Assembly (NCBI GenBank): GCA_022749935.1
Contig: JAKIWQ010000001.1
Location: 44,318-108,317 of the forward strand
Direction: 5' to 3'
Length of the DNA: 64,000 bases
From: Thermoplasmata archaeon
Lineage (GTDB): Archaea; Thermoplasmatota; Thermoplasmata; Lutacidiplasmatales; UBA184
Below, one piece after another: positions 9,330 to 19,273 of this stretch; the first letter of the stretch is position 1; the number at the start of each line of letters is the position of its first letter. Below the pieces are notes generated by a model. It saw only the letters and a program-made list of their open reading frames with translations, was not told the origin of the DNA and ran no database searches. The position numbers were made by a program, and so were the translations under genes.

Positions 9330-10085
9330 GTGCCCCGACGGGCGGAGCGTCCGGTCGCTCCTCCGGCGGCGGAACGGTCCACGCGCGCCCGTCTCGAACG
9401 GTTGCGAACCTCCTCCGACGAACCCCGTGAGGACCGTCTCTTCCTCGCGACGCTTCGAATCCGTATCCCGAGAGACATCTGGACGGGCCCCTTTTCCTCG
9501 GCCCACCCTCACATCCGGCTTGAAGCGTTGAACCGGACCGACGTCACTCCGGGGCTCTCCGTCTCGGACTACTGGATCAGCGGTTCGCCTCCGGGAGTCT
9601 GGGCCCACGAGATCGGGGAGTTCCCGGATGTCGTGAAGGCGGAGAGCCTCGCCGAGGTCGGTGACGGATGTCTCTATCGTATCACGTACAAGAATCCCCC
9701 CATCATCTACCTCTACCGCAAGCTGCGACTTCCCCTCCAGTTCCCGCTCCGGCTCCAGGCGGGGTACATCGCCTGGGAGATCGTGGCCCGATACAGTGAG
9801 TTCCAGGAGATCATGGAGCACGCCAAGATGGCCGACCCGGCCGTGTCCATCGTGTCGATCCGTCGCCGCCCGCTTCGGAGCCACCTTCCGCTCCTCACGG
9901 ATGCCCAGCACCATCTGTTGGACCAGGCGATGGCCGCCGGCTATTTTGCGGTCCCCCGGGGGATCACCCTGACCGCGCTGGCCCGGAAGCTGGGACGGAG
10001 CAAATCGGGTCTTTCCGAGACCATCGCCCTCATCGAGAAGAAGCTGTTCGAGACGGCCCTTCGCCCGGACATGGCCCTCGCCTAG
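9330..10085 (+). CDS. HTH_10 (bacterio-opsin activator-like) transcriptional regulator
   Basis: C-terminal LLTDAQHHLLDQAMAAGYFAVPRGITLTALARKLGRSKSGLSETIALIEKKL. Confidence 0.82.
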   Translation: MPRRAERPVAPPAAERSTRARLERLRTSSDEPREDRLFLATLRIRIPRDIWTGPFSSAHPHIRLEALNRTDVTPGLSVSDYWISGSPPGVWAHEIGEFPDVVKAESLAEVGDGCLYRITYKNPPIIYLYRKLRLPLQFPLRLQAGYIAWEIVARYSEFQEIMEHAKMADPAVSIVSIRRRPLRSHLPLLTDAQHHLLDQAMAAGYFAVPRGITLTALARKLGRSKSGLSETIALIEKKLFETALRPDMALA

Positions 10086-10118
10086 CCGCCAACCCCCCCG
10101 GAAACCCCGGGCGCCCGA

Positions 10119-10150
10119 CCGAACCCGTTCGGTGGGCCGAACGAGTTCGG
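10119..10150. promoter_or_regulatory. Tandem perfect dyads CCGAACccGTTCGG-tggg-CCGAACgaGTTCGG
   Basis: Two 14-bp dyads with 6-bp arms (10119-10132 and 10137-10150), 18 bp centre to centre, between the HTH_10 gene and the next ORF. Confidence 0.5.
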
Positions 10151-10207
10151 CCTCGCCTCATCCCCTGAACGGCGGTAGAAGGTTTCGGAGCAGACCCGGC
10201 ATCGCAG

Positions 10208-10939
10208 ATGGGCGCCGTGAACACGTGCGGGGGGGTTCCGCCCCCGGTCGGCTCGATCTTGATCTCGGGGGTCGGCGAACGGTCGATCTCGATCCTCGTG
10301 GCCGCTCTCGCCCGGAGGGACCCGTACCCGTTCGGGTGGGCCGATTGTTCGCGGGCCGGCCAGGTGTGGGACGCCGTAGCGCAGCGGCTTCTCGCGGAGG
10401 GATCGGACCGGAGCCGAGAAGTCCCCATGGACCTGGACGAACTCCGTCCACCGCCGTCCCCCGAGGAGGCGCTCTCGCGACTCGTCGCGCCCGACCCCGC
10501 GCCCACCCCCCTAGAGTCCCGGCTCGCGGCCTTCCTTCGTCTCCCCGTGCTCTTCCAACGGCTGGCGTCGCGCACCGCAACCCCGAGCGGGAGGTCGGCG
10601 ATCGTCCTCACGAACGTGGACTCGCTTCCTGCGAACCTCATGGAAGCCGCCCTGGGGCCGCTCGAAATCCACGAGACGCTCCACGCGGAGGGAGTGACCC
10701 TCCTCGTCACATTCCGCGGAACGCCCCCCAGTCGGCTCGAGGGAGTGTTCGACCAAGGGTACCGCGTCGAAGCTCCCGTCGGCTCCGACTGGCAGGAGGC
10801 CCGTGTGGCCCGCGCCCGCGGGAATCCCGCCGACGGGTTACCCCCGAGCGGCCTGTTACGGGAGTGGCTCCCGTCGCTGGGGCTCACCGAACTGCACCTC
10901 GACCGATTGGGCGACTCGCCGGGTCCCCGTCCCCGTTAG
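10208..10939 (+). CDS. Hypothetical protein
   Basis: 243-aa ATG-initiated ORF between two well-supported genes; no recognised motif. Confidence 0.6.
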   Translation: MGAVNTCGGVPPPVGSILISGVGERSISILVAALARRDPYPFGWADCSRAGQVWDAVAQRLLAEGSDRSREVPMDLDELRPPPSPEEALSRLVAPDPAPTPLESRLAAFLRLPVLFQRLASRTATPSGRSAIVLTNVDSLPANLMEAALGPLEIHETLHAEGVTLLVTFRGTPPSRLEGVFDQGYRVEAPVGSDWQEARVARARGNPADGLPPSGLLREWLPSLGLTELHLDRLGDSPGPRPR

Positions 10940-11032
10940 GCTTCTCCCCGACCGGAGCCGGCTCCGCCCAGAGGAGACGTCGGCCCATCGCTCGCGCATC
11001 AAGTTGAATACCCCCCTTCAGTTCGGCCCGGC

Positions 11033-13543
11033 GTGAAGGTCCGGGAGTACGCCCTGGACCTCGAGGTCGAATCCGCCACAGGGGTGTTCCGGGGCGACCT
11101 GACCCTGAGTGGCTCCGACCTCCGGGGATTGGTCGAGCTCGACTCCGAGGACCTGGACGTCAGCTCGGCCAGTGTCGACGGAACCCCCGTCCCCTTCTCG
11201 GTTGATCCGACCCGCCAAAAGCTCATCGTGGACGCGGGGGACCGGGACGGCTCTCAACTCCGAGTGTTCTACACCGGGGCGGCCTCGCGCAAGAGCCTGT
11301 CCGGATTGTACTTCTCCTCCTCGGGCGAATTCCCCGTGCTGACCACTATGATGGAGCCGATCTCATGCCGTCGCCTGTTGCCGTGTCTCGACGTACCGGA
11401 TGCGAAGGCCGTTTTTCGGCTGAGCGTCACGACCGAAGTCGGGCTGACGGTGATCTCGAACGCCGACCTGGTCGGTGCCGAGCCCTCCGGGGGCCGACAG
11501 AAGTGGACGTTCGCTCGGACACCGCCGATGGCGACCTACCTGCTCTACCTGGGCATCGGGCCGTTCGAAACGATGGAGTGCGTCCACGACGGGGTTCGGA
11601 TCATCGCCGCCACCCTACCGGGCAAGGTAGCGCGTACGCGGGGCCTGCTGGAATCCGCGGGCCCGCTGCTTCAGGCCTACGGAGAGTACTACGGCCAGCG
11701 GTACCCCCTCTCGAAGTTGCACCTGGTCGGGGTCCCGGACCTGTGGGCCGGCGCGATGGAGAACTGGGGCGCGATCGCGTTTCCCGAGCTCGGGCTCCTC
11801 GTGGACGCGGCGACCAGTCCCGCGATCCGACGCTGGGCGATGGAGACGCTCGCGCACGAGATTGCGCACCAGTGGTTTGGAAACCTCGTGACCATGCGGT
11901 CGTTCAACGACCTCTGGTTGAACGAGAGTTTCGCGACGTTCGTGGCCGCGAAGATGGAGGCGCGACTCGGCATGCGGACGGATGCGTGGAGCGAGTTTCT
12001 CGTACGGATCAGCCCGGCCTACTTTGGAGATTCGCTCGCGAGCACGCATCCCATCCAGATGGACATTACCGACCCCAAGACCATCGCCGAAAGCACCGAT
12101 GAGATCACCTACTTCAAGGGTGCCAGCGTCGTCCGGATGATCGAGGCCTACCTCGGCGAGGACGTCTTCCGCCGAGGTGTAGCCGCCTACCTCGAGCGAT
12201 ACCAGTACGGGAATGCCCGGGGCGACGACCTGTGGGCGATCCTGGAATCGGTCTCGGGCGAACCCGTGACGGAGGTACTCCGTGCCTGGGTGGAGCGACC
12301 CGGGTTCCCGGTCGTACGGGCGAGTCTTCGAGGGGCTGCGCTGCAGCTGGAGCAATCGCGGTTCCGGTTCGGACCCGCCCGGCCCGAGGAGCCCCCCTGG
12401 CCCATTCCCCTGACGCTGACGGTAGGAGGTGTGACGCAGCGGCTGGTGCTCGGCTCCCACAAGACGGAGCTCCCGTACGATGGGTCGGCTAAGCTGCGCA
12501 TCAACCCCGGGCGCTCCGCGTTTGTCCGGGTCTGGTTCGCCTCCGAGCTCCGGGCGGGAATCCTGCGGGACCTTCCGACGATGGACGGGGCGGAGCGATG
12601 GGCCATCCTCAATGACGGGTGGGCGTTTCTCCTGTCCGGCGACTCGAGTCTCCCGGAAGTCCTCGAGCTGGTGCATGCCGCTCGGGCGTGTTCGGACTAT
12701 CCGAGCGTGTGGGAGCTGGCGCACTCCCTCGCCGCACTCGAGATGATCGCCGGGGAGGACGCCGCCTTCCGGGAGGCCGCCCTGACCTTTTACCGAACCC
12801 AGTTGGACCGCCTCACCCTCGACGAGCGTCCCGGCGAACCCGACACGGACCCGGTGCTCCGGGAACAATTGGCCCTGAACTTGGCCCGGCTCGATGAGGG
12901 ATTTGCCGAGGAGCTCGCCCATCGGTTCGACACGATCGATCGACTCGCAGCAGCCCTCCGGCCCGCGGTCGTGTACGCGTTCGCTCGGACGCGAGGGGAG
13001 GGGGCCTACGCCCCTCTCCTCGCACGGGCGCGCTCGACCGCCGATGAGGACGGGGCGTTGCAGAGCGGCGAAGCCCTCGGCGGCATGCCCACGGAGGAGC
13101 TGCTCGTGCGCGCGCTCGAGGCCTCCCTCGAACCGGGCATGCGGGCCACCGTGACCTACGAGATTATCACCGGTGTCGCACGAAATCGACGAGGCGGAAG
13201 CCTCGCCTGGGCCTGGTTGAAGAAAAACCTCCGGGAGATGGAGGACCGTGCGAGGGGGAGTTGGGCGCTCGCCCGCTTGCTCGAGCGAACGATTCCCCTC
13301 GTCGGGCTCGGACGGAGGGAGGAGGTGGAGCGCTACTTTGCCTCCGAAAGCTTCCCCGAGGCGGCGAACGGGATTCGAAAGTCGCTCGAAGTGCTCTCCC
13401 TCGAAACGCGTCTTGCTTCCCGGATCCTGACGGCGGGTCGGGCCCCCGCCATCGGAGCGGCCACGGAGCCCGGGGCCCCCCGCCCCGTCCTCGCGGCCGG
13501 TGTACGGGCCGGTGGACGCTTGGATCGGCGACCTAGCGGTTGA
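11033..13543 (+). CDS. M1 family aminopeptidase (tricorn interacting factor F2/F3-like)
   Basis: GAMENWG exopeptidase motif and HEIAHQWFGNLV zinc site; 836 aa. Confidence 0.95.
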   Translation: MKVREYALDLEVESATGVFRGDLTLSGSDLRGLVELDSEDLDVSSASVDGTPVPFSVDPTRQKLIVDAGDRDGSQLRVFYTGAASRKSLSGLYFSSSGEFPVLTTMMEPISCRRLLPCLDVPDAKAVFRLSVTTEVGLTVISNADLVGAEPSGGRQKWTFARTPPMATYLLYLGIGPFETMECVHDGVRIIAATLPGKVARTRGLLESAGPLLQAYGEYYGQRYPLSKLHLVGVPDLWAGAMENWGAIAFPELGLLVDAATSPAIRRWAMETLAHEIAHQWFGNLVTMRSFNDLWLNESFATFVAAKMEARLGMRTDAWSEFLVRISPAYFGDSLASTHPIQMDITDPKTIAESTDEITYFKGASVVRMIEAYLGEDVFRRGVAAYLERYQYGNARGDDLWAILESVSGEPVTEVLRAWVERPGFPVVRASLRGAALQLEQSRFRFGPARPEEPPWPIPLTLTVGGVTQRLVLGSHKTELPYDGSAKLRINPGRSAFVRVWFASELRAGILRDLPTMDGAERWAILNDGWAFLLSGDSSLPEVLELVHAARACSDYPSVWELAHSLAALEMIAGEDAAFREAALTFYRTQLDRLTLDERPGEPDTDPVLREQLALNLARLDEGFAEELAHRFDTIDRLAAALRPAVVYAFARTRGEGAYAPLLARARSTADEDGALQSGEALGGMPTEELLVRALEASLEPGMRATVTYEIITGVARNRRGGSLAWAWLKKNLREMEDRARGSWALARLLERTIPLVGLGRREEVERYFASESFPEAANGIRKSLEVLSLETRLASRILTAGRAPAIGAATEPGAPRPVLAAGVRAGGRLDRRPSG

Positions 13544-13722
13544 ACTCAGAGCCGAGCGAGTCGAGAGTGAGGCGCCCGCCGCGCCTCCGGCCCAGATGGT
13601 CGAGCCACGCACGGCCTCGGCGGGGTGTGGCCCGATCCGCCCCCTCGACGGGCTCAACGCCTATGTAGGCCAGTCTAGTGGACCGCCGAGTTCGTGCGGG
13701 CCGTCGCACGGGAGAGGTCAGG

Positions 13723-14400
13723 ATGGGAGAACCGGTCGTGGTCGGAGAAGAGGTCTGGAAGGTCTACGGCGCGGGGGACACGGAGGTGAACGCCCTCCAG
13801 GGACTCACGGTCGAGATCCAGCGCGGCGAGATGGTCGCCGTCATGGGACCGTCGGGATGCGGTAAGACGACCTTTCTCAATTGCTTCTCCGGGCTCGACG
13901 CGATCTCCCGGGGGCGAGTCCTCATCGGCGGGGTGGACGTGCACGCGATGCCGGACGCGAAGCGGAGTGAGTTTCGAGCGAAACGGACCGGCTTCGTGTT
14001 CCAGGCCTACAACCTCCTCCCCGTCCTCAGTGCGGTGGAGAACGTCGAGATGCCTCTGCTCATCTCCGGGTCGGGCGCGAAGGACGCCCGCCGGCAGGCG
14101 AGCGAGATCCTGAACCAGTTGGGGCTCGGGGACCGACTGGGGCACCGACCTTCCGAGCTCTCCGGCGGGCAGCAGCAGCGCGTCTCCCTTGCTCGTGCTT
14201 TGGTCTCCCATCCAGCGATCGTCTGGGCGGACGAACCCACCGGCAATCTCGACGACGAGGGGTCCCGTCAGGTGACCACGCTGCTGCGCAAGCTGAACCG
14301 GGACTACGGTCAGACGATGGTGGTCGTCACGCACGACGCGGAAGTGGCGGCGGGCTGCGACCGGACGCTCAAGATGCGCGACGGGCGATTCATCAGCTAG
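13723..14400 (+). CDS. ABC transporter ATP-binding protein (LolD/MacB type)
   Basis: Walker [18 protein letters not shown] signature, [12 protein letters not shown] Walker B. Confidence 0.95.
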   Translation: MGEPVVVGEEVWKVYGAGDTEVNALQGLTVEIQRGEMVAVMGPSGCGKTTFLNCFSGLDAISRGRVLIGGVDVHAMPDAKRSEFRAKRTGFVFQAYNLLPVLSAVENVEMPLLISGSGAKDARRQASEILNQLGLGDRLGHRPSELSGGQQQRVSLARALVSHPAIVWADEPTGNLDDEGSRQVTTLLRKLNRDYGQTMVVVTHDAEVAAGCDRTLKMRDGRFIS

Positions 14401-14416
14401 GCGGGGGTCCTCCCGG

Positions 14417-17371
14417 ATGGTCGATTCCACCCTCGTGGTCGGCGCCCTCATCCTCGCCGTCGTGGGCGTCATCGCTCTCGTCTTCGCCCTCGGTCACCGC
14501 CTCGCCTTGCGCATCGCGCTGCGGAACGTCCGAAGGGGCCGCGCCCGGACGGTGCTCCTCATCCTCGGATTGCTCGTGGGCACGACCATCATTTCCGGGA
14601 GTTTGATCGTCGGCTCCACCGTCCAGGCGCTGAGCGTCCACTACACCTACCTCGGTGGTGGGTATGTGGACGAGTCGATCTACGCCCTCTCCCCTACCGG
14701 CGGGTACGCTCCCTTCTCCGTGGCGGCTTCCCACGATGTTGCTCTCGCCGCCCAGGGTCATCCCGGTATCGCAGGGGTGACTCCCATGATCATCGCGACC
14801 ACGCAAGCCTACGACCATACGACCGGGATTCCAGAGACCGCGCTGAACCTCATCGCTTCGAACTCCTCGGAGAGCGGGAATCTCGGCTCGTTCATGTCGA
14901 CCTCCGGAGGGATGCTCTCGGGGCCCAGCGCGGGTCAGGTGTTCCTGGACGATCAGACCGCCCAAGCCCTCGGGGCCTCGGTCGGAGATTCTCTCGAGCT
15001 CTACGGGCCGACCCCGATCGGTGTGACGGTCAGCGCCATCGTTCAGGAGAACCTCCGGGGGGGCTACCTCACGGCGGGTCTCGCTCCGGGGAACGTCTTC
15101 CTCGACCTCCCCACGGCCCAGACCCTGGAGAACCTTTCGGGGCACGTCAACTTCATCGCGATCACCAACGCCGGGTCCCAGCAGGACGGGATCGCCCTTT
15201 CGGACACCGTCAGCGGCTACCTCAACACGACCCTGGCGACGATCCCTTTGGCGGCGGGACTGACCGTGCACGAGCCGCTCAAGGACGGCATCGCCGCGGC
15301 CGATGTGTCGGGGTCCAGCATCCAGACGATCTTCCTCGTGCTCGGGTTGTTCTCGATCGTCGCGGGAGCGATGCTGATCGTCGGGATCTTCGTCATGCTC
15401 GCGGAAGAACGCAAGGGGGAGATGGGCATGCTCCGGGCCGTCGGGATGCGGCGGCGGGAGTTGGTGTTCGTCTACTATTTCGAAGGCCTCGTCTACGCCG
15501 TCGGGAGCGCTCTCGCGGGAACGTTGCTCGGCGTCCTGGTCGGGTACTTCCTCACCTACACGTTCAGTCTTCTCTTCTCCTCCGGCGGCCTCACGTCGGC
15601 GGCGATCCTCCAGTCGTTCAACGTCTCCACCGACGATCTCGTGATCAGTTACGTGACCGGCTTCCTGCTGACGGTCGTGACCGTGGCGATCGCCAGCTCT
15701 CGCGTCAGCCGGCTCAACATCGTCCAGGCCATCCGGGACCTCCCCTCGCCGCCCCCTCCGGTCCGGCTCTACACCACCCTGGGGTACGTGGGAGTGGCGC
15801 TGACGATCGTCGGCGCCCTCGTGCTCCTACCCAATGCCCAGGGAACCTCGGACATCTCCCTGCCGATCCTCGGCGGGGGCATGATGATCCTCGGGTTGGG
15901 GCTCATCGCCTCCCGGTTCGTCCGCAACCGGATCGCGTTCAGCCTGGTCGGAGTGGCCCTCCTGGTCTGGGCCGGAGCCGAGCCGTTGCACCGTGTCGTC
16001 CTCGGTCAGGCGCACACGGGAGGGATCTTCATCGTGTTCGTGGAAGGGATTCTGATGGTCTCGGGGGCGCTCCTCCTCTACGTATTCAATTCGAACACGC
16101 TCATCGCCGCGCTCTTGCGCGTCGCCGGACGCGGAGCCCGGGGCGCCCCGATCGCCCGGGTCGGCCTCGCCTACCCCGGCCGTCGACCGGCCCGAACGGC
16201 GATCAACCTCACCATCTTTGCGCTCGTGACGTTCACCATGGTCGCGATCGCCTGCTTCGGCGCCACGGTCCAGGCCAACCTGAACAACACGATCCAGAGC
16301 GAGACCGGAGGGTACACGTACTTTGGGGTCTCGACCCAGCCGATCCCTACCCTCCCGGAGCAGGTCGCCAACAACCCGACCTTGAACGGGGAATACGCGG
16401 TCACGGTGCCCCTGATTTCCGGGGCGATCCAAGTGAACATCACCGGGTCGACGCCGAACCCGTACACCGATTCGCTCTACTCGGCTCCGGGCAATCAGTC
16501 GAGCACGTCCAGTTTCTATGCGACGAGCCAGTTTCCGTTCACGGCGACCTGGGAGGGATGGTCGCCCTCGGCCGTACTGGCGGAGCTCGCGTCCAACCGA
16601 TCCGTGGCCCTCGTCGACCAGAACTACGCCCCCGCGACCTCCTCCGTCGGAGGAGGTCCGAGCGCGCCTCACCCCTCGATCGAGGTCGGCGGACTCATGG
16701 AACTCACCCCTCCGGGAAGTTCGAACCACCTCACCGTTCGGGTCATCGGAATCCTCTCCCAGAGCGTGCTCACGGGAGTCTGGATCAATCCCGGCGCCGC
16801 GGAAACGCTCGGTTACTCGAACGAGACCGCCTTTCTGCTGACGCTCCGGTCGGGGGTATCGACGACCCTGGCCTCCCAGGACGCGAAACGAGAGTTCTTC
16901 CGCGACGGGCTCGTCCTCTTCGAAATCGCCCAGATCCTGGAGACGTCCATCGCCTCCACGGAGGGGATCATCGGCCTCCTCGAGATCTTCGTCGGACTCG
17001 GTCTGGGGGTCGGGATCGCCGCGATGGGGATCCTCGCGCTCCGGGCGGTGGTCGAGCGCCGTCGCGAGATCGGGATGCTGCGCGCGATGGGATTCACCCA
17101 GCGGGCGATCTTGAAGACCTTCTTCATCGAGTACTCGTTCATCACGCTCCTGGGGCTCGGGATCGGGACGTCGCTCGGCATCCTCATCGTCTACAACCTG
17201 TCCACGAGTCCGAGCGCGGCGGCCTCGGGCGTCTCGTTCTTCGCGATTCCCGTCCTCAACATCGTGCTCATTCTGGTCGTGGCGTACGGGCTCGCCATGC
17301 TCGCGATCGCCGTCCCCTCGATCCGCGCGTCCCGGATCCCGCCGGCGGAAGCGGTCCGGGCCACCGAATAG
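14417..17371 (+). CDS. FtsX-like permease
   Basis: 984 aa with two FtsX-type membrane segments (EERKGEMGMLRAVGMRRRELVFVYYFEGLVYA; ERRREIGMLRAMGFTQRAILKTFFIEYSFI), directly after the ATPase gene. Confidence 0.92.
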   Translation: MVDSTLVVGALILAVVGVIALVFALGHRLALRIALRNVRRGRARTVLLILGLLVGTTIISGSLIVGSTVQALSVHYTYLGGGYVDESIYALSPTGGYAPFSVAASHDVALAAQGHPGIAGVTPMIIATTQAYDHTTGIPETALNLIASNSSESGNLGSFMSTSGGMLSGPSAGQVFLDDQTAQALGASVGDSLELYGPTPIGVTVSAIVQENLRGGYLTAGLAPGNVFLDLPTAQTLENLSGHVNFIAITNAGSQQDGIALSDTVSGYLNTTLATIPLAAGLTVHEPLKDGIAAADVSGSSIQTIFLVLGLFSIVAGAMLIVGIFVMLAEERKGEMGMLRAVGMRRRELVFVYYFEGLVYAVGSALAGTLLGVLVGYFLTYTFSLLFSSGGLTSAAILQSFNVSTDDLVISYVTGFLLTVVTVAIASSRVSRLNIVQAIRDLPSPPPPVRLYTTLGYVGVALTIVGALVLLPNAQGTSDISLPILGGGMMILGLGLIASRFVRNRIAFSLVGVALLVWAGAEPLHRVVLGQAHTGGIFIVFVEGILMVSGALLLYVFNSNTLIAALLRVAGRGARGAPIARVGLAYPGRRPARTAINLTIFALVTFTMVAIACFGATVQANLNNTIQSETGGYTYFGVSTQPIPTLPEQVANNPTLNGEYAVTVPLISGAIQVNITGSTPNPYTDSLYSAPGNQSSTSSFYATSQFPFTATWEGWSPSAVLAELASNRSVALVDQNYAPATSSVGGGPSAPHPSIEVGGLMELTPPGSSNHLTVRVIGILSQSVLTGVWINPGAAETLGYSNETAFLLTLRSGVSTTLASQDAKREFFRDGLVLFEIAQILETSIASTEGIIGLLEIFVGLGLGVGIAAMGILALRAVVERRREIGMLRAMGFTQRAILKTFFIEYSFITLLGLGIGTSLGILIVYNLSTSPSAAASGVSFFAIPVLNIVLILVVAYGLAMLAIAVPSIRASRIPPAEAVRATE

Positions 17372-17401
17372 CGCCGCCCCCGACCCCACGGCGGGTCCTC
17401 T

Positions 17402-17424
17402 GCCCTCGGGCCGGGCTCGAGGGC
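17402..17424 (+). terminator. Hairpin downstream of the FtsX gene
   Basis: 7-bp inverted repeat GCCCTCG-ggccgggct-CGAGGGC. Confidence 0.35.
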
Positions 17425-17469
17425 GAGGGCCGCCCGTCGGGTTCAAGTACCCAACCACTCTGCTCGGGC

Positions 17470-18480
17470 GTGGCCGGCCCCTCGAACCCTTCGTCGGCGG
17501 GCGGGGTTCTCCTTCGCGAACTCCGGCGATCCGACCGCGATTCGTTTCTCGAGGTGATGAGTGGGAACTACGGTCCGTTCGAAGCGATGCTCGGATTCCG
17601 TTCCGAAGGCGCTTCGGAGTTCCGCGGGCTCTTCGGTCCGGGGACCTGGTTCCTACTTCGGTTCCTGAACTTGCTCGGGCGGCCTCCCCTGAGATTCCTG
17701 GTGGCGGCCCAGGAAGGTAGGATCGTCGGCACGACGCTGATCGTGCCCTGGGAAAGATCGGGGTACGTCCTCGGGGTGGGGGTTCGTCCCTCCCATCGCC
17801 GACAGGGCCTGGCGGGTCGGCTGGTCGCCTGGGCGGAGGAGCTCGCCCTCCAGCGCGGGAAGGAGTGGGCGGTCCTGGATGTGGAGGAGGACAATCTCCC
17901 TGCGGTGACGTTGTACCTCGCCCGCCAGTACGGGACCATCCAGAAGACCCTCTGGTTCCGTTGCGCCCCGCCGGCGGGGCAGGCCGGTGCGGATCCTCCC
18001 TCCGCCCAGGTGGAGGTCGTCGGGAAGGCCGGTAGGAAGGGGGCCGCGCTCTGGTGCGCGCGGCAGGTCCCCGCCACCGTCACCTCGGTGCTTCCGCCCT
18101 CCGCAGCGCGTCTTTCGCATCTCGAGTCGCTCGGTCAGTTCCCGGGAGTCACCCGAGAGACGTGGGCGGCCGGCCCGCACGACGCCCGAGTCGGTTACCT
18201 CGCAGCGTATTGGAGAGGGAAGGAACGACCCGGGGTTCTCTTCCTTCCCGCGCTGGGTGCGCAGGCTACCCGGGCGGATGTCCTGCGACTCGTTCAGGAG
18301 GGAGTCGCCTGGCTGCGCTCTCGCGGAAGTCCCGAGGTCCTCCTGGCCGTGCCGGACCCGGCGAGGAGCGCCTTACCCTTTCTCGCGGAACAGGGATTCT
18401 CCCCTCAGCTCACGACCCTGACCATGGCACGGCGCCTGCGCGGCGCCGGGTCGCCCGCGCCGGCACCAAAGCGTCCGTGA
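17470..18480 (+). CDS. GNAT family N-acetyltransferase
   Basis: LGVGVRPSHRRQGLAGRLVAWAEELALQRG acetyl-CoA motif; GTG start at 17470, TTCAAGTACC about 28 nt upstream. Confidence 0.85.
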   Translation: MAGPSNPSSAGGVLLRELRRSDRDSFLEVMSGNYGPFEAMLGFRSEGASEFRGLFGPGTWFLLRFLNLLGRPPLRFLVAAQEGRIVGTTLIVPWERSGYVLGVGVRPSHRRQGLAGRLVAWAEELALQRGKEWAVLDVEEDNLPAVTLYLARQYGTIQKTLWFRCAPPAGQAGADPPSAQVEVVGKAGRKGAALWCARQVPATVTSVLPPSAARLSHLESLGQFPGVTRETWAAGPHDARVGYLAAYWRGKERPGVLFLPALGAQATRADVLRLVQEGVAWLRSRGSPEVLLAVPDPARSALPFLAEQGFSPQLTTLTMARRLRGAGSPAPAPKRP

Positions 18481-18835
18481 GACGATGGGTGTCCCACACC
18501 CCCTGTCGTGTTTGGAGGACGAGGACCGAGCCTTGGGTTGACCGCCTCCCCGCCCGGGCCGGCGCGGCGCCCCTCCGCGAAGGCGGAATCGAGTGGGTGC
18601 TCGCGGACCCCCGAGTCCGTGCCCAAGGTCCCGGCTCCTCTCCTCCGGCGAACCACCTCCGCGACCGGGACAACACCCCGGCCGTGCCGTGGCTCGGGAC
18701 CCGGTTGGGCCTCGGCGCGACGGACACCGAGCCCCTCCCTTTTTCCGCCCCAACGGCGGTTGTCGAACGGCCTCCTTGGGCCCCGTACGGCCCTTCATGT
18801 AGGTCCAACGGGGTCGGCCCGCGAGTGGGTTTCCC

Positions 18836-19240
18836 ATGGCAGATATCACGGACGCACAGGCGTGGAGCGCGATCGAACACGCGACGAAGAAGGCGAAAGA
18901 TCTCGGAACCAAGATGGACATCGCCGTCGTGGACGCCGGGGCGAACCTGAAGGCGTTCCTTCGGATGGACGATGCGTGGTTGGGGAGCATCGACATCTCG
19001 ATCAAGAAGGCCCGGACCGCGCGGTTCTTCAACATGAACACCGGCGAGATCGGGAAGCTCTCGCAACCGGGCGGCCCTCTCTACAACATCGAGCATTCGA
19101 ACGGGGGCTTGATCTCGTTCCCGGGGGGGATCCCCCTCAAGAACGCGAAGGGCGAGGTCGTCGGGGCGATCGGAGTCAGCGGGAGTACGGTCGAGCACGA
19201 CCACGAGGTCGCGGCCGCCGGCGCGAAGGCCGTCGCCTAA
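18836..19240 (+). CDS. GlcG/HbpS family protein
   Basis: [36 protein letters not shown] ... [22 protein letters not shown]. Confidence 0.88.
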   Translation: MADITDAQAWSAIEHATKKAKDLGTKMDIAVVDAGANLKAFLRMDDAWLGSIDISIKKARTARFFNMNTGEIGKLSQPGGPLYNIEHSNGGLISFPGGIPLKNAKGEVVGAIGVSGSTVEHDHEVAAAGAKAVA

Positions 19241-19273
19241 CGACCCGGGCGATACGACCGCACGGAGGTCCCG

